A stretch of 64,000 bases of DNA from Streptomyces sp. AC512_CC834 (GCF_019049325.1 NZ_JAGMUO010000078.1:23081-87080), one strand, 5' to 3'; numbered from the stretch's first letter, positions 38,683-47,513 are shown. The notes: generated from the letters alone by a model not told the origin. Translations and numbers: made by a program.

Positions 38683-39303
38683 TCAGCCCTCGTCGGGCGC
38701 GCGCTTCGGCCGTCCGGCGGCAAGGACCTCGGCGACGTCCAGCGTGACCTCGGCGCCGAGCGAGTCGGGGAGGGTGACGGTCTCACCGGGGGAGTGGACG
38801 CGGTGGGTGCTGTAGTCGGCGCAGTCGGGGTCGGTGAGGACGTGGAGGCGCTGGTGCTTGCGGTCGACGATCGCGTAGACGGGGACCATGGCGGCGGCGT
38901 AGGCGGTGACCTTGGTCCTCAGGTCGTTCTTCCAGTTGCTGGAGGTGACTTCCAGGACGAGGCGGAAGCAGACCGGGTCGTAGCAGTTGTTCTCGATGAG
39001 GTGGTCGTCGACGTCGGCGTCCACGATCGCCAGGTCCGGAATCGCGTAGTCCTCGGCGTCGGTGGGCAGCCAGAGACCGATGCCCTGGTGCACTTCGGTT
39101 CCGCCGTCGTCGAGGCCCGCCGTGATGAACGGGCGCATGAGTTTGGTCAGGGCCCGCGAGTGCGGAACGTCCGGTGGCGGGGTCACGAGGAGCTGGCCTC
39201 CGATGATCTCGACGCGGTAGCCCGGATTGCGGTCCATGAGGCGGTTCGCCTCCGCGATCAGCGGAAGGTCGCCGTGGGGCAGCTCGACTGATGCTGCGGA
39301 CAT
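38683..39303 (-). CDS. Uma2-family (DUF820) restriction endonuclease-like protein
   Basis: Protein of 206 residues with the Uma2 PD-(D/E)xK nuclease-like fold: GYRVEIIGGQLLVTPPP near the start, then IPDLAIVD, LVLEVTSSNWKNDLRTKVTAYAAAMVPVYAIVD, which supplies the E and K-type active-site set (EV...K). The family is abundant in cyanobacteria and Streptomyces, with no settled role. AGGAGG before the ATG at 39303 fixes the start. A paralog is at 52741-53322. It lies downstream of, and on the same strand as, the sdh operon, but a terminator lies between. Confidence 0.85.
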   Translation of the reverse strand: MSAASVELPHGDLPLIAEANRLMDRNPGYRVEIIGGQLLVTPPPDVPHSRALTKLMRPFITAGLDDGGTEVHQGIGLWLPTDAEDYAIPDLAIVDADVDDHLIENNCYDPVCFRLVLEVTSSNWKNDLRTKVTAYAAAMVPVYAIVDRKHQRLHVLTDPDCADYSTHRVHSPGETVTLPDSLGAEVTLDVAEVLAAGRPKRAPDEG

Positions 39304-39404
39304 CGCGTGCCTCCTAGGGGCTGGTGTCGAGACCATCATCGTAGGGCGGAGGACGCCCTCACGTCCGTTGCGGCCCCGTTCACCCAATCGTGTGGCATAT
39401 GCCA

Positions 39405-39438
39405 GAGGGCCCCGCCTCCAGAAGGAAACGGGGCCCTC
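39405..39438 (-). terminator. Terminator of the sdh operon
   Basis: GAGGGCCCCG and CGGGGCCCTC, a perfect 10-bp stem with a 14-base A/G-rich loop, 43 bases after the sdhB stop at 39481. Confidence 0.78.
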
Positions 39439-39480
39439 ACAGCCGTATACCGGCGTAATACCGGCGTAAACCGACGGACG

Positions 39481-40254
39481 TCAGAAGCGGCGCGTGATCA
39501 GCGCTCGCTTCACCTCCGCGATGGCCTTGGTGACCTCGATGCCGCGCGGGCAGGCGTCCGTGCAGTTGAAGGTCGTGCGGCAGCGCCAGACGCCGTCGCG
39601 GTCGTTGAGGATCTCCAGCCGCTGCTCGCCGGCCTCGTCGCGCGAGTCGAAGATGAAGCGGTGGGCGTTGACGATCGCGGCCGGGCCGAAGTACTGGCCG
39701 TCGTTCCAGAACACCGGGCACGAGGACGTGCAGGCGGCGCACAGGATGCACTTCGTCGTGTCGTCGAAGCGCTCGCGGTCCTCGGCGGTCTGGAAACGCT
39801 CACGCGTCGGCTCGTTGGTGTCCTTCGTGATCAGGAAGGGCATCACGTCCCGGTACGCCTGGAAGAACGGCTCCATGTCGACGACCAGGTCCTTGAGGAC
39901 CGTCAGGCCCTTGATGGCCTCGATGGTGATCGGCTTCTCGGGGCTGAGATCCTTGATCAGCGTCTTGCACGCGAGGCGGTTCTTGCCGTTGATCCGCATG
40001 GCGTCCGAGCCGCAGATGCCGTGCGCGCAGGAACGTCGGAAGGTCAGGCTTCCGTCCAACTCCCACTTGATCTTGTGCAGCGCGTCGAGGACGCGCTCCT
40101 TCGGGTCGATCTCCAGCCGGAAGTCTTCCCAGGCCGCCTCGGCCGCGACCTCCGGGTTGAACCGCCGGACGCGGAAGGTGACCGTGATGTAGGGAGAGTC
40201 GGCGAAGCCGGGCTCGGGAGCCGAGTCGGCCTTGTCCATAACGGGTGTAGCCAT
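39481..40254 (-). CDS. sdhB: Succinate dehydrogenase iron-sulfur subunit
   Basis: SdhB, 257 residues. It carries electrons from SdhA's flavin to quinone through three iron-sulfur clusters. The 2Fe-2S cysteines are in RRSCAHGICGSDAMRINGKNRLACKT, the 4Fe-4S and 3Fe-4S cysteines in CILCAACTSSCPVFW, and CTDACPRGIEV. The ATG shares its first base with the sdhA stop (TGATG). It is the last gene of the sdhCDAB operon. The N-terminal ten residues are variable. Confidence 0.97.
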   Translation of the reverse strand: MATPVMDKADSAPEPGFADSPYITVTFRVRRFNPEVAAEAAWEDFRLEIDPKERVLDALHKIKWELDGSLTFRRSCAHGICGSDAMRINGKNRLACKTLIKDLSPEKPITIEAIKGLTVLKDLVVDMEPFFQAYRDVMPFLITKDTNEPTRERFQTAEDRERFDDTTKCILCAACTSSCPVFWNDGQYFGPAAIVNAHRFIFDSRDEAGEQRLEILNDRDGVWRCRTTFNCTDACPRGIEVTKAIAEVKRALITRRF

Positions 40255-42014
40255 CAGTACTTACGCTCCATCGGCTGGTAGCGGGTCTGGACGACCGGCT
40301 TGTAGTCGAGCCGGATGGACTCGGCGCCGTCGTCGCCCACCTCGCGGTACGCCATGGTGTGGCGCATGAAGTTGACGTCGTCGCGGGTGGGGAAGTCCTC
40401 GCGGTAGTGACCGCCGCGCGACTCCTTGCGGGCCAGGGCGGACACCGCCATCACCTCGGCCAGGTCGAGCAGGTTGCCCAGCTCGACGGCCTCCAGCAGG
40501 TCGGTGTTGAAGCGCCGGCCCTTGTCCTGGATCGACACGTTCTTGTACCGGGCGCGCAGCTCGGCGATCTTCTCGACGGCCGTCTTGATCGTCTGCTCGG
40601 TGCGGAACACCATGACGTTGGCGTCCATGCACTCCTGCAGCTCGCGGCGGATCACCGCCACCCGCTCGGTGCCGGTGGCGGAGCGCAGCCGCTCGATCTG
40701 CTCGACGACCAGGGACTCGGGGTCCTCCGGCAGCTCGGTGAAGTCCGCCTTCTGCGCGTACTCCGCCGCGGCGATGCCCGCCCGCTTGCCGAAGACGTTG
40801 ATGTCGAGCAGCGAGTTGGTGCCCAGGCGGTTGGCGCCGTGCACCGACACGCAGGCGACCTCGCCGGCCGCGTACAGGCCCGGGACGACGGTGGTGTTGT
40901 CCACGAGGACCTCACCCTCGACGTTGGTCGGGATGCCGCCCATCGCGTAGTGCGCGGTCGGCTGGATCGGGATCGGGTCCGTGTAGGGCTCGATGCCGAG
41001 GTACGTACGCGCGAACTCCGTGATGTCGGGCAGCTTGGCGTCCAACTGCTCCGGCGGGAGGTGCGTGAGGTCCAGGTAGACGTGGTCGCCCTCGGGACCG
41101 CAGCCGCGGCCCTCGCGGATCTCCGTGTAGATGGAGCGGGAGACGACGTCACGGGACGCGAGGTCCTTCATGACCGGCGCGTACTTCTCCATGAAGCGCT
41201 CGCCGTCCTTGTTGCGCAGGATGCCGCCCTCACCGCGGGCGCCCTCCGTCAGCAGGATGCCCATGCGCCAGATGCCGGTCGGGTGGAACTGGAAGAACTC
41301 CATGTCCTCCAGCGGCAGCCCGCGCCGGTACACGGCCGCCTGGCCGTCACCGGTCAGCGTGTGCGCGTTGGAGGTCACCTTGAAGAACTTGCCGGTGCCG
41401 CCGGACGCGTAGATCACGGACTTCGCCTGGAAGACGTGGATCTCGCCGGTCGCCAGCTCGTACGCCACCACACCGGCCGACTTCTTGAGACCCGTCTCGG
41501 GGTCGTCGACGATGAGCTGGTCCAGGACGTAGAACTCGTTGAAGAACTCCACGCCCTCCTTCACGCAGTTCTGGTACAGCGTCTGGAGGATCATGTGACC
41601 GGTGCGGTCGGCCGCGTAGCAGGAGCGGCGGACGGGAGCCTCGCCGTGGTTGCGGCTGTGCCCGCCGAAGCGGCGCTGGTCGATCGTCCCGTTGGGCGTC
41701 CGGTTGAACGGCAGGCCCATCTTCTCCAGGTCGAGGACCGAGTCGATGGCCTCCTTCGCCAGGATCTCGGCGGCGTCCTGGTCGACCAGGTAGTCACCGC
41801 CCTTGACCGTGTCGAAGGTGTGCCACTCCCAGTTGTCCTCCTCCACGTTGGCCAGCGCGGCGGCCATGCCGCCCTGCGCGGCGCCCGTGTGGGAGCGGGT
41901 GGGGTAGAGCTTCGTCAGCACGGCGGTGCGGCTGCGCTTGGTCGACTCGATGGCCGCGCGCATGCCGGCGCCACCGGCGCCGACGATGACGGTGTCGTAC
42001 TTGTGTACCTTCAT
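40254..42014 (-). CDS. sdhA: Succinate dehydrogenase flavoprotein subunit
   Basis: SdhA, 586 residues. It oxidises succinate to fumarate on covalently bound FAD. Motifs: IVGAGGAGMRAAIES (FAD), SHTGAAQGGM with the histidine that links FAD, HPTGI (active site), the RRFGGHSRNHGEAPVRRS stretch and ANRLGTNSLLD. The C-terminal SRGGHYREDFPTRDD is typical of this family. It follows sdhD by 19 bases and overlaps sdhB by one base. Confidence 0.97.
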   Translation of the reverse strand: MKVHKYDTVIVGAGGAGMRAAIESTKRSRTAVLTKLYPTRSHTGAAQGGMAAALANVEEDNWEWHTFDTVKGGDYLVDQDAAEILAKEAIDSVLDLEKMGLPFNRTPNGTIDQRRFGGHSRNHGEAPVRRSCYAADRTGHMILQTLYQNCVKEGVEFFNEFYVLDQLIVDDPETGLKKSAGVVAYELATGEIHVFQAKSVIYASGGTGKFFKVTSNAHTLTGDGQAAVYRRGLPLEDMEFFQFHPTGIWRMGILLTEGARGEGGILRNKDGERFMEKYAPVMKDLASRDVVSRSIYTEIREGRGCGPEGDHVYLDLTHLPPEQLDAKLPDITEFARTYLGIEPYTDPIPIQPTAHYAMGGIPTNVEGEVLVDNTTVVPGLYAAGEVACVSVHGANRLGTNSLLDINVFGKRAGIAAAEYAQKADFTELPEDPESLVVEQIERLRSATGTERVAVIRRELQECMDANVMVFRTEQTIKTAVEKIAELRARYKNVSIQDKGRRFNTDLLEAVELGNLLDLAEVMAVSALARKESRGGHYREDFPTRDDVNFMRHTMAYREVGDDGAESIRLDYKPVVQTRYQPMERKY

Positions 42015-42033
42015 GATTTTCGCAGCCCCGTGC

Positions 42034-42516
42034 CTAGCGGATGTTCGGGTCGAAGGTGAAGATCACCAGCGTGCCCAGCAGGATGGTGAACACCGTGGCG
42101 GTGTAGAGCAGGCCCTTGAGCCACAGGCGGGTGTTCGGGCGCTCCGCGTAGTCGTTGATGACCGTGCGCAGGCCGTTGCCGCCGTGCAGCATGGCGAGCC
42201 AGAGCATCGCGAGGTCCCAGACCTGCCAGAACGGTGAGGCCCAGCGGCCCGCCACGAAGGCGAAGCCGATCTTCGAGACGCCGCCGTCGAGGACCAACTG
42301 GATGAGGAGGTGCCCGAGGACCAGGACGACCAGCACCACGCCGGACAGGCGCATGAAGAGCCAGGCGACCATCTCGAAGTTGCCCCGGGTGGTCCTCGGG
42401 GTCTTCTTCGTGCGGGCGCGGGGCGCCTCGATGAGCGGCGCCGGGTTGTCGACCGTGTACAGGGAGGCGCCCTCGACGGGGCCGATCCCGGAAGCGGGGG
42501 ATTCAGTCGTGGACAT
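42034..42516 (-). CDS. sdhD: Succinate dehydrogenase membrane anchor subunit D
   Basis: SdhD, 160 residues. A charged N-terminal region of about 50 residues is followed by three membrane helices (WLFMRLSGVVLVVLVLGHLLIQL, WDLAMLWLAMLHGGNGLRTVI, LLYTATVFTILLGTLVIFTF). The histidines in the first two (GHLLIQ and MLHGGNG) are candidates for heme or quinone contact. It anchors SdhAB with SdhC and transfers electrons to menaquinone. It lies five bases after the SdhC gene. Confidence 0.93.
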   Translation of the reverse strand: MSTTESPASGIGPVEGASLYTVDNPAPLIEAPRARTKKTPRTTRGNFEMVAWLFMRLSGVVLVVLVLGHLLIQLVLDGGVSKIGFAFVAGRWASPFWQVWDLAMLWLAMLHGGNGLRTVINDYAERPNTRLWLKGLLYTATVFTILLGTLVIFTFDPNIR

Positions 42517-42521
42517 TGGCG

Positions 42522-42902
42522 TCAGCTCCCGAACAGTTCACGAGCGGCGTGGCCGAGGACGGGGTAGATCGCCCCGAGCATCAGCACGACCCACAGGGCG
42601 ACGACGGTCCAGAGCATCTGCTTCTGGTAGCGGGCGCCCTTGACCCAGAAGTCGACGGCGATGACACGCAGGCCGTTGAGCGCGTGGAAGAGGATGGCGG
42701 CGACGAGGCCGTACTCCAGCAGCGCGACGATCGGCGTCTTGTACGTGGCCACGACGGTGTCGTAGGCCTCGGGGGACACTCGCACGAGGGCGGTGTCCAG
42801 CACGTGAACGAACAGGAAGAAGAAGATGAGGACGCCGGTGACTCGATGAGCCACCCAGGACCACATTCCTTCCCGGCCGCGGTACAGCGTTCCAGCCGGC
42901 AC
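42522..42902 (-). CDS. sdhC: Succinate dehydrogenase cytochrome b556 subunit C
   Basis: SdhC, 126 residues, three membrane helices. The family signature is MWSWVAHRVTGVLIFFFLFVHVLD, with the heme-ligand histidine in VHVLD, and the second is ILFHALNGLRVI. The GTG at 42902 with GGAGGA eight bases before is chosen; the frame is open upstream for 30 more codons but without a good start. It opens the operon sdhC-sdhD-sdhA-sdhB, whose promoter must lie in 42903-43178. Confidence 0.93.
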   Translation of the reverse strand: MPAGTLYRGREGMWSWVAHRVTGVLIFFFLFVHVLDTALVRVSPEAYDTVVATYKTPIVALLEYGLVAAILFHALNGLRVIAVDFWVKGARYQKQMLWTVVALWVVLMLGAIYPVLGHAARELFGS

Positions 42903-43110
42903 GGAAATTTCCTCCGGGAGCGGGGATTGGGGCCGCGCCGGCTTTCCTTGTCGGTCGGGCCCGGCCGGGTACGGTCCACCGGCCCCCAGCATGGTAGCGA
43001 CGTGTACCTGCGGTGCTTACGGGGGGCCTGCCGTTGTGATCAAACTTGCACTCAAAGGAGCAGTGGGTTTGGGTGCGGGGCGGCTACGGGGGTGGGGTTT
43101 GTCTTGAATG

Positions 43111-43182
43111 CCGGGTGCGGGTCGTCCGTGGCTGGTCGCGCCCCGCGGCGGAGCCGCTGATGTCACAGCCCCGCGCCCCTAG
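43111..43182. repeat. Dispersed Streptomyces intergenic repeat, copy B
   Basis: Read on the minus strand this contains AGGGGCGCGGGG, a small hairpin CAGCGGCTCCGCCGCGG, then GCGCGACCAGCCAC and CCCGCACCC, the same order of blocks as copy A at 23974-24021, plus a hairpin insert. It overlaps the last codon and the stop of the UraD-like gene. Confidence 0.65.
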
Positions 43183-43676
43183 AGGGTGTTGTTCAGACGT
43201 GCCTTTGCCAGTTGCCGGAGTTCCTCTGCCGTTACCAGGCGTTCCTCTTCCGGATCGTTGTTCAGGCGTGACCGGATGGCTGCGAGTACGTGGTTCAGGG
43301 CGTCGTCGGGACTTAAACCGTCCAGGCAGATGACGAACACGTGTCCGAAGCGGGCCTCGTAGGCCGCGTGGCCCGCGCTCAACGCCGTGTGGGCCGCCGC
43401 GTACGTGTCCTCGGGCAGGGCCGGGAGGCTTTCGGTCGCCAGGGCCTCCGTCAGGTCGTCCGGGGAGAGGTCGTACGCCGCCTCGTCCGCCGCCGCGAGG
43501 AGGGCGGGGAGGTCCGGATAGGGGCGGTGGGCGGCGAGACGGTGGGCCCAGGCGTGACTGTTCAGGCAGGTCAGCAGGGTCTGGGCGGCCTCGTCGGGGG
43601 AGGCGGTGTTGAAGCGCTCCAGCGGGGAGGGATTTGCCGGATTGGCGCGTGTTTGCGCCGGTACCGGTATGGCCAC
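43179..43676 (-). CDS. UraD-like (OHCU decarboxylase family) protein
   Basis: Protein of 165 residues with the OHCU decarboxylase fold: LERFNTASPDEA at the start, HRPYPDLPALLAAADEA, then YEARFGHVFVICLDG and the end ALNHVLAAIRSRLNNDPEEERLVTAEELRQLAKARL. UraD converts the unstable uric-acid product OHCU to S-allantoin. The family's HPRxG catalytic-histidine segment is missing; at that place this protein has ALATESLPALP, so it may be inactive or do something else. No uricase or allantoinase gene is beside it. A GTG at 43676 is the likely start, without a clear ribosome binding site. Confidence 0.78.
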   Translation of the reverse strand: MAIPVPAQTRANPANPSPLERFNTASPDEAAQTLLTCLNSHAWAHRLAAHRPYPDLPALLAAADEAAYDLSPDDLTEALATESLPALPEDTYAAAHTALSAGHAAYEARFGHVFVICLDGLSPDDALNHVLAAIRSRLNNDPEEERLVTAEELRQLAKARLNNTL

Positions 43677-43891
43677 TCGGCGGGGGAGGTCTGGGAGACG
43701 GTGCGCAGGCAGCGTGGATCCTCGTGGGCTTCTTCACGTATGAGTCGGCAGGAGATGGTGCGAGAGATGTGGCGTCACGTTATCGAGTGACGGCATCGCG
43801 CGTCCGACCGATGACCGAATTTCACCCGAACGGGAGAGTTTCAGAATATGTGGTGGACGCATGACGGCAGCGGTGGCCATAGGTTGGCGCC

Positions 43892-45514
43892 GTGAGCCAG
43901 CACGGACGCCGGATACCGGCGCACAAGGTGAGGCAGCGGGCGGTGATCGCCGGTGCCGTGGTCGCGGCGCTCGGCGTGGGGGTCGGCCTGTGGGCCACCG
44001 ACACCGACGGTGACGGCGACGGCGGCCAGGAGGGCGCGGCCGCGCGTACCTCCGGCGAGGCGGCCGCGCCCAGCCCCAGCCGCTCCTACCCGCTGTCGAA
44101 GGAGCCACGGACCATACCCGCCGTGCGCGACCACACCGCGGCCCGCGGCCCCGGCTGGCAGCCGGAGAAGGGCCACCGGGTCGTCGTCGCCGACTCCGGC
44201 CTCGCCGACGAGGGCAAGCAGATCGCCGGCGACCTGGGGATGACGTACGCGGGGGAGAAGGACGACGAACGCGCCGGGGACCTGCTGCTGGACGTCAAGG
44301 CGGACAACGGCGCGAACCCCGAGTCGTACACCATGACGGTGAGCGACGGCCGCGTCACCGTCACCGGGCCCGCCGAGGCCGGCGTGTACTACGGCACCCG
44401 CACCCTGAAGCAGGCCGTGGCCGGCGGCGGCACCGCGCCGGAGGGCGTGGTGAAGGACGAGCCGGCCAAGCCGAAGCGCGGCTTCTCGCTGGACATCGCC
44501 CGCAAGCACTACGACGCCGACTGGATCAAGGACCGGATACGCGAGCTGGGCGACCTCAAGTTCAACGAACTGGGCCTGCACTTCTCCGACGACCAGGCCT
44601 TCCGCATCGAGTCCGACTCGCACCCCGAGATCGTCTCGGACGAGCATCTGACCAAGGCCGAGACGAAGGAGATCATCGATCTCGCCGCCTCGCGCCACAT
44701 CACTGTCGTCCCCGAGATCGACTCGCCGGGCCACCTCGGCGCCGTGATCGCCGCGCACCCCGACCTCCAGCTCCGCAACGCCCAGGGCAGGGCCACGCGC
44801 GGCGCGATCGACATCTCCAAGCCCGAGGCCGCCGAGATCGTCGACGACCTGCTGAACGAGTACGCCGACCTGTTCCCCGGCACCCAGTTCCACCTCGGCG
44901 CCGACGAGTACCAGGCCCTGGTGGTGCCGGACCCCGAGGCCTCCTACCCGACGCTGGCCGCCGCCGCCCGCAAGGCGTACGGCTCCGGCGGCACCGTCGC
45001 CGACCTCACCACCGACTGGCTCAACGACCGGGCCAAGACCGTCATGGCCCACGACCGCGTCCCGCGCGCGTGGAACGACGGCTTCTTCAAGGACACGTCC
45101 GTCGAGCCGCTCAAGGAGATCAAGGTCGCCTACTGGACCGGCAAGGAGATCGGCGCCCGCCCGCCGACGGAGTACCTGAGCGCCGGCCGCCAGGTCCTCA
45201 ACTACAACGACGAGTTCCTCTACTACGTGCTCGGCCAGCCGCAGACCTTCGTCTACCCGACCGGCGAGCGCATCTACGAGCAGTGGACCCCGCGGGTCCT
45301 GCGCGGCACCCAGGCGGTCGACGCCAAGTACGACGACCAGATACTCGGCGGCAGCTTCGCGGTCTGGGGCGACATCCCGAGCGCGCAGACGCAGGCGCAG
45401 GTCGCCGAGGGCATCCGGCTGCCACTGGCCGCTACGGTCCAGAAGCTGTGGGACGCCGACAAGCCCGAGCTGTCCTGGGCGGACTTCAAGTCGCTGGCGA
45501 ACCGCCTCGACTGA
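43892..45514 (+). CDS. Secreted beta-N-acetylhexosaminidase (GH20)
   Basis: Glycoside hydrolase family 20 enzyme of 540 residues. The N-terminal region has one hydrophobic segment (AVIAGAVVAALGVGVGLWA, about 17-35), then a linker, a GH20b domain and the catalytic barrel from about residue 190. The catalytic Asp-Glu pair is in FHLGADEYQ (about 331-339); KRGFSLDIARKHY and WNDGFFKD are typical. It removes GlcNAc from chitin or wall fragments. The GTG at 43892 has no Shine-Dalgarno; a TAGGTT box ends six bases before it, so the mRNA may be leaderless. Confidence 0.9.
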   Translation: MSQHGRRIPAHKVRQRAVIAGAVVAALGVGVGLWATDTDGDGDGGQEGAAARTSGEAAAPSPSRSYPLSKEPRTIPAVRDHTAARGPGWQPEKGHRVVVADSGLADEGKQIAGDLGMTYAGEKDDERAGDLLLDVKADNGANPESYTMTVSDGRVTVTGPAEAGVYYGTRTLKQAVAGGGTAPEGVVKDEPAKPKRGFSLDIARKHYDADWIKDRIRELGDLKFNELGLHFSDDQAFRIESDSHPEIVSDEHLTKAETKEIIDLAASRHITVVPEIDSPGHLGAVIAAHPDLQLRNAQGRATRGAIDISKPEAAEIVDDLLNEYADLFPGTQFHLGADEYQALVVPDPEASYPTLAAAARKAYGSGGTVADLTTDWLNDRAKTVMAHDRVPRAWNDGFFKDTSVEPLKEIKVAYWTGKEIGARPPTEYLSAGRQVLNYNDEFLYYVLGQPQTFVYPTGERIYEQWTPRVLRGTQAVDAKYDDQILGGSFAVWGDIPSAQTQAQVAEGIRLPLAATVQKLWDADKPELSWADFKSLANRLD

Positions 45515-45639
45515 CGCGGACATCCCGGGCGGGTCCCGGGTGGCGGCGCGCCGATTGTCCGATCCGGCTGCGAACTCCCGTACGGCTGTGGTGGTCTTTT
45601 GACCGAGTCGAACCGAGACACGCCGGGGGGAACCGGGAC

Positions 45640-46221
45640 ATGGGCTACTGGGGGTACTTCGTCGTCGGCCGCGCCGAGCGGCCGCTCGCCGAGCTGGAGG
45701 CGCTGGCAGGCGCCGCCGCCGCGGACATGACCCTGCGCCGGTCCGCGCCGGACGGCTGGCAGGTGTGGGAGTTCCCGGGCGGCGACGGGGACGTCGGCAA
45801 CATGAACGACCTGGCCGGGCAGACCGGCGCGCCCGCGCTGTTCGGGTACGTGATGGACAGCGACTGCGTGGTCGTGGAGGCGGCGGCGCCCGAGAGCGGG
45901 GCGTGGACGACCTGCCTGGCCCGGTCCGCCATGGCCGGGTACCTGGGCGCCGAACGGGACGGACTCACCCTCGAGGACTACTTCCTGGAGCCCCGCGACG
46001 CCGCCGAGCGTGCCGTCGCCTGGGCGGCCGAGGCGGGGCGCACGGCGAGCGCCGCTGACCTGGCCCGGGTGCTGTCGGACGATCCGGACGCCGAAACGGA
46101 CGCGGAGGCGGAGGCGGAGGCGAACGCGGAGGCGGAGGCGGACGTGGGCTCCGACTCCGGTCCGGTGGCCGAAAACCTCTTCTTCCGGTTCCTCGACCGG
46201 CTGGGCGTCGTGCCGCTGTGA
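45640..46221 (+). CDS. Conserved Streptomyces protein of unknown function (MGYWGYFVVGR start)
   Basis: I do not recognise a family for this protein of 193 residues. The opening MGYWGYFVVGRAERPLAEL and the body GAPALFGYVMDSDCVVVEAAAPESGAWTTCLARSAMAGYL look like a compact folded domain. It then has an alanine/glutamate-rich segment (DAEAEAEANAEAEADV, about 152-168) and a short C-terminus. No signal or membrane helix, so it is cytoplasmic. GGGGGGAACC precedes the ATG at 45640. It starts a row of three unknown genes on the plus strand ahead of the sigma factor. Confidence 0.78.
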   Translation: MGYWGYFVVGRAERPLAELEALAGAAAADMTLRRSAPDGWQVWEFPGGDGDVGNMNDLAGQTGAPALFGYVMDSDCVVVEAAAPESGAWTTCLARSAMAGYLGAERDGLTLEDYFLEPRDAAERAVAWAAEAGRTASAADLARVLSDDPDAETDAEAEAEANAEAEADVGSDSGPVAENLFFRFLDRLGVVPL

Positions 46222-46308
46222 CACTCCCGGGCCGTCGCACGCAGTAAGGGTCAGTGCGGGCCCCGTGGTGGTGAGCGGGGCGAGACGGCAGGAACAGGGA
46301 GGCATCCG

Positions 46309-46908
46309 ATGAGCCTGGTGGAACTGATCGCGCGGGCCGACGTACGCGGGCTCGCCGCGAGCGGGCTGGCTTGTTTGGATCGCTGCGTCCCGCTGCTGGA
46401 CGGCGACGACGAGGTCCTCAGACCCCTGTGGGCGACCCTCGCCGACGACACTGGTGAGGCCGGTGACGAGGTCGGTGACGAGGTCGGCCGCGACTGGGCG
46501 CAGGGCCTGACGCAGGTGCGGGACAAGCTCGCCGGCCCCGACGCCGCCGGCGAGGACGAGGCCGTCTCCCTCGCCCGCCGCATGCTCGCGTCCGCGCCGG
46601 CCGAGTGCTCCGGCCCGGCGATGCGGACGTGGGCCGACGCCTGTTCCGTCGCCGCGCTCCGGATCCACCGGCTCCTCGACCCCGCGGCGGAGGCGGCCCG
46701 GGCGACGCCGGGGACCGACGTACCCCGCGAGGCCGGTACGGACGGACTGTCACCCCTCGTCGCCGCCGAACTGCGCCGTCAGACCGGCGTCCTGGAACTG
46801 CTCGCCGCTCACGGCCCGGCCGGGCTGCGTCCGGCTCTGGAGGTCTCCACGGAGGGGCGCCGGGTACTGCGCGCCGTGGTCTCCCGCCGGGCACGCGGCC
46901 GGGGCTGA
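46309..46908 (+). CDS. Unknown protein, alpha-helical
   Basis: Protein of 199 residues of unknown family. Its composition (A, R, E and L rich) and lack of signal or membrane segments suggest a helical cytoplasmic protein. A pattern of helices is visible: LVELIARADVRGLAASGLACLDRCV, DEAVSLARRMLASAPAEC, and LVAAELRRQTGVLELLAAHGP near the end. A GD/EVG repeat (GEAGDEVGDEVG) lies at about 50-61. A CAGGGAGGCATCCG site stands before the ATG. It lies 87 bases after the previous gene. Confidence 0.65.
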   Translation: MSLVELIARADVRGLAASGLACLDRCVPLLDGDDEVLRPLWATLADDTGEAGDEVGDEVGRDWAQGLTQVRDKLAGPDAAGEDEAVSLARRMLASAPAECSGPAMRTWADACSVAALRIHRLLDPAAEAARATPGTDVPREAGTDGLSPLVAAELRRQTGVLELLAAHGPAGLRPALEVSTEGRRVLRAVVSRRARGRG

Positions 46909-47069
46909 ACCCGAGGCCCGGCACCCGCCCCGGCCCCCTGTGACCGACATGCGGCGAACGCGCGGCGGCGGTGCGGCGGACGTGGCGGAGGTGGGGCGGT
47001 ACTGCGCCGGTTGCGGAACGACCGGCGTTCGTGTGTGACGCAACTCCGCCCCGCGGCGCTATAGCCCAT

Positions 47070-47513
47070 ATGACGACTGTGACCAGCGGATTGACCAGCG
47101 GATCGACGAGCGGACCGACCAGCGCGACGACGAGCCGGCAGCAGCCCCGTCCGTCGGCCGCCGCGAAGCCGGTGCGGTGGGCGGCGGACGCGGTCGCCAC
47201 CCTGCGCGAGGGCGCCCGGCTGCACCTCGACTACTCGGAGCAGAGCCTGTGGCGCGTCGACCGGGTGATCGACGGCATCCGGCGCGAGGGAGCGCCGTAC
47301 GCCGCGATGGAGGCGGCGCTGCGCGGACTCGGCGCGTACGCCGGTGAGGTGATCGTGCGTCAGGCGGGCGGCGAGTGGTGGGCGACCGGCGGCGACCACT
47401 GGGTCCGCACCCCCGACGGCCGCCTGTGGGACCCGATCGACGAGGCCCGCCGCTGCTTCGCCGGCGACGGCTCGCTCCGGCTGCTGTGCCGGGACGCCAC
47501 GGCGGCCCGCTGA
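47070..47513 (+). CDS. Unknown protein with TSG-repeat head
   Basis: Protein of 147 residues. The head (residues 1-20) repeats TSG/TS (TSGLTSGSTSGPTSATTS); the body (about 35-140) is LREGARLHLDYSEQSLWRVDRVIDGIRREG, then LRGLGAYAGEVIVRQAGGEWWA and GRLWDPIDEARRCFAG. This pattern (a YSEQSL helix, a GxYxGEV strand and a G-x-W) is seen in small unannotated actinobacterial proteins. A TATAGC box at 47061-47066 lies so close to the ATG at 47070 that the transcript may be leaderless or begin elsewhere. Confidence 0.65.
   Translation: MTTVTSGLTSGSTSGPTSATTSRQQPRPSAAAKPVRWAADAVATLREGARLHLDYSEQSLWRVDRVIDGIRREGAPYAAMEAALRGLGAYAGEVIVRQAGGEWWATGGDHWVRTPDGRLWDPIDEARRCFAGDGSLRLLCRDATAAR

Noticed and set aside
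43034..43051. TTGTGATCAAACTTGCAC upstream of sdhC as a possible Rex site
   Set aside because: Only the first half (TTGTGA) fits the Rex consensus. The second half does not match the inverted repeat, so I do not claim redox control of sdh.
43861..43891. An ATG at 43861 as an alternative start or small leader gene before the hexosaminidase
   Set aside because: It is not in frame with the hexosaminidase and gives no protein-like product.
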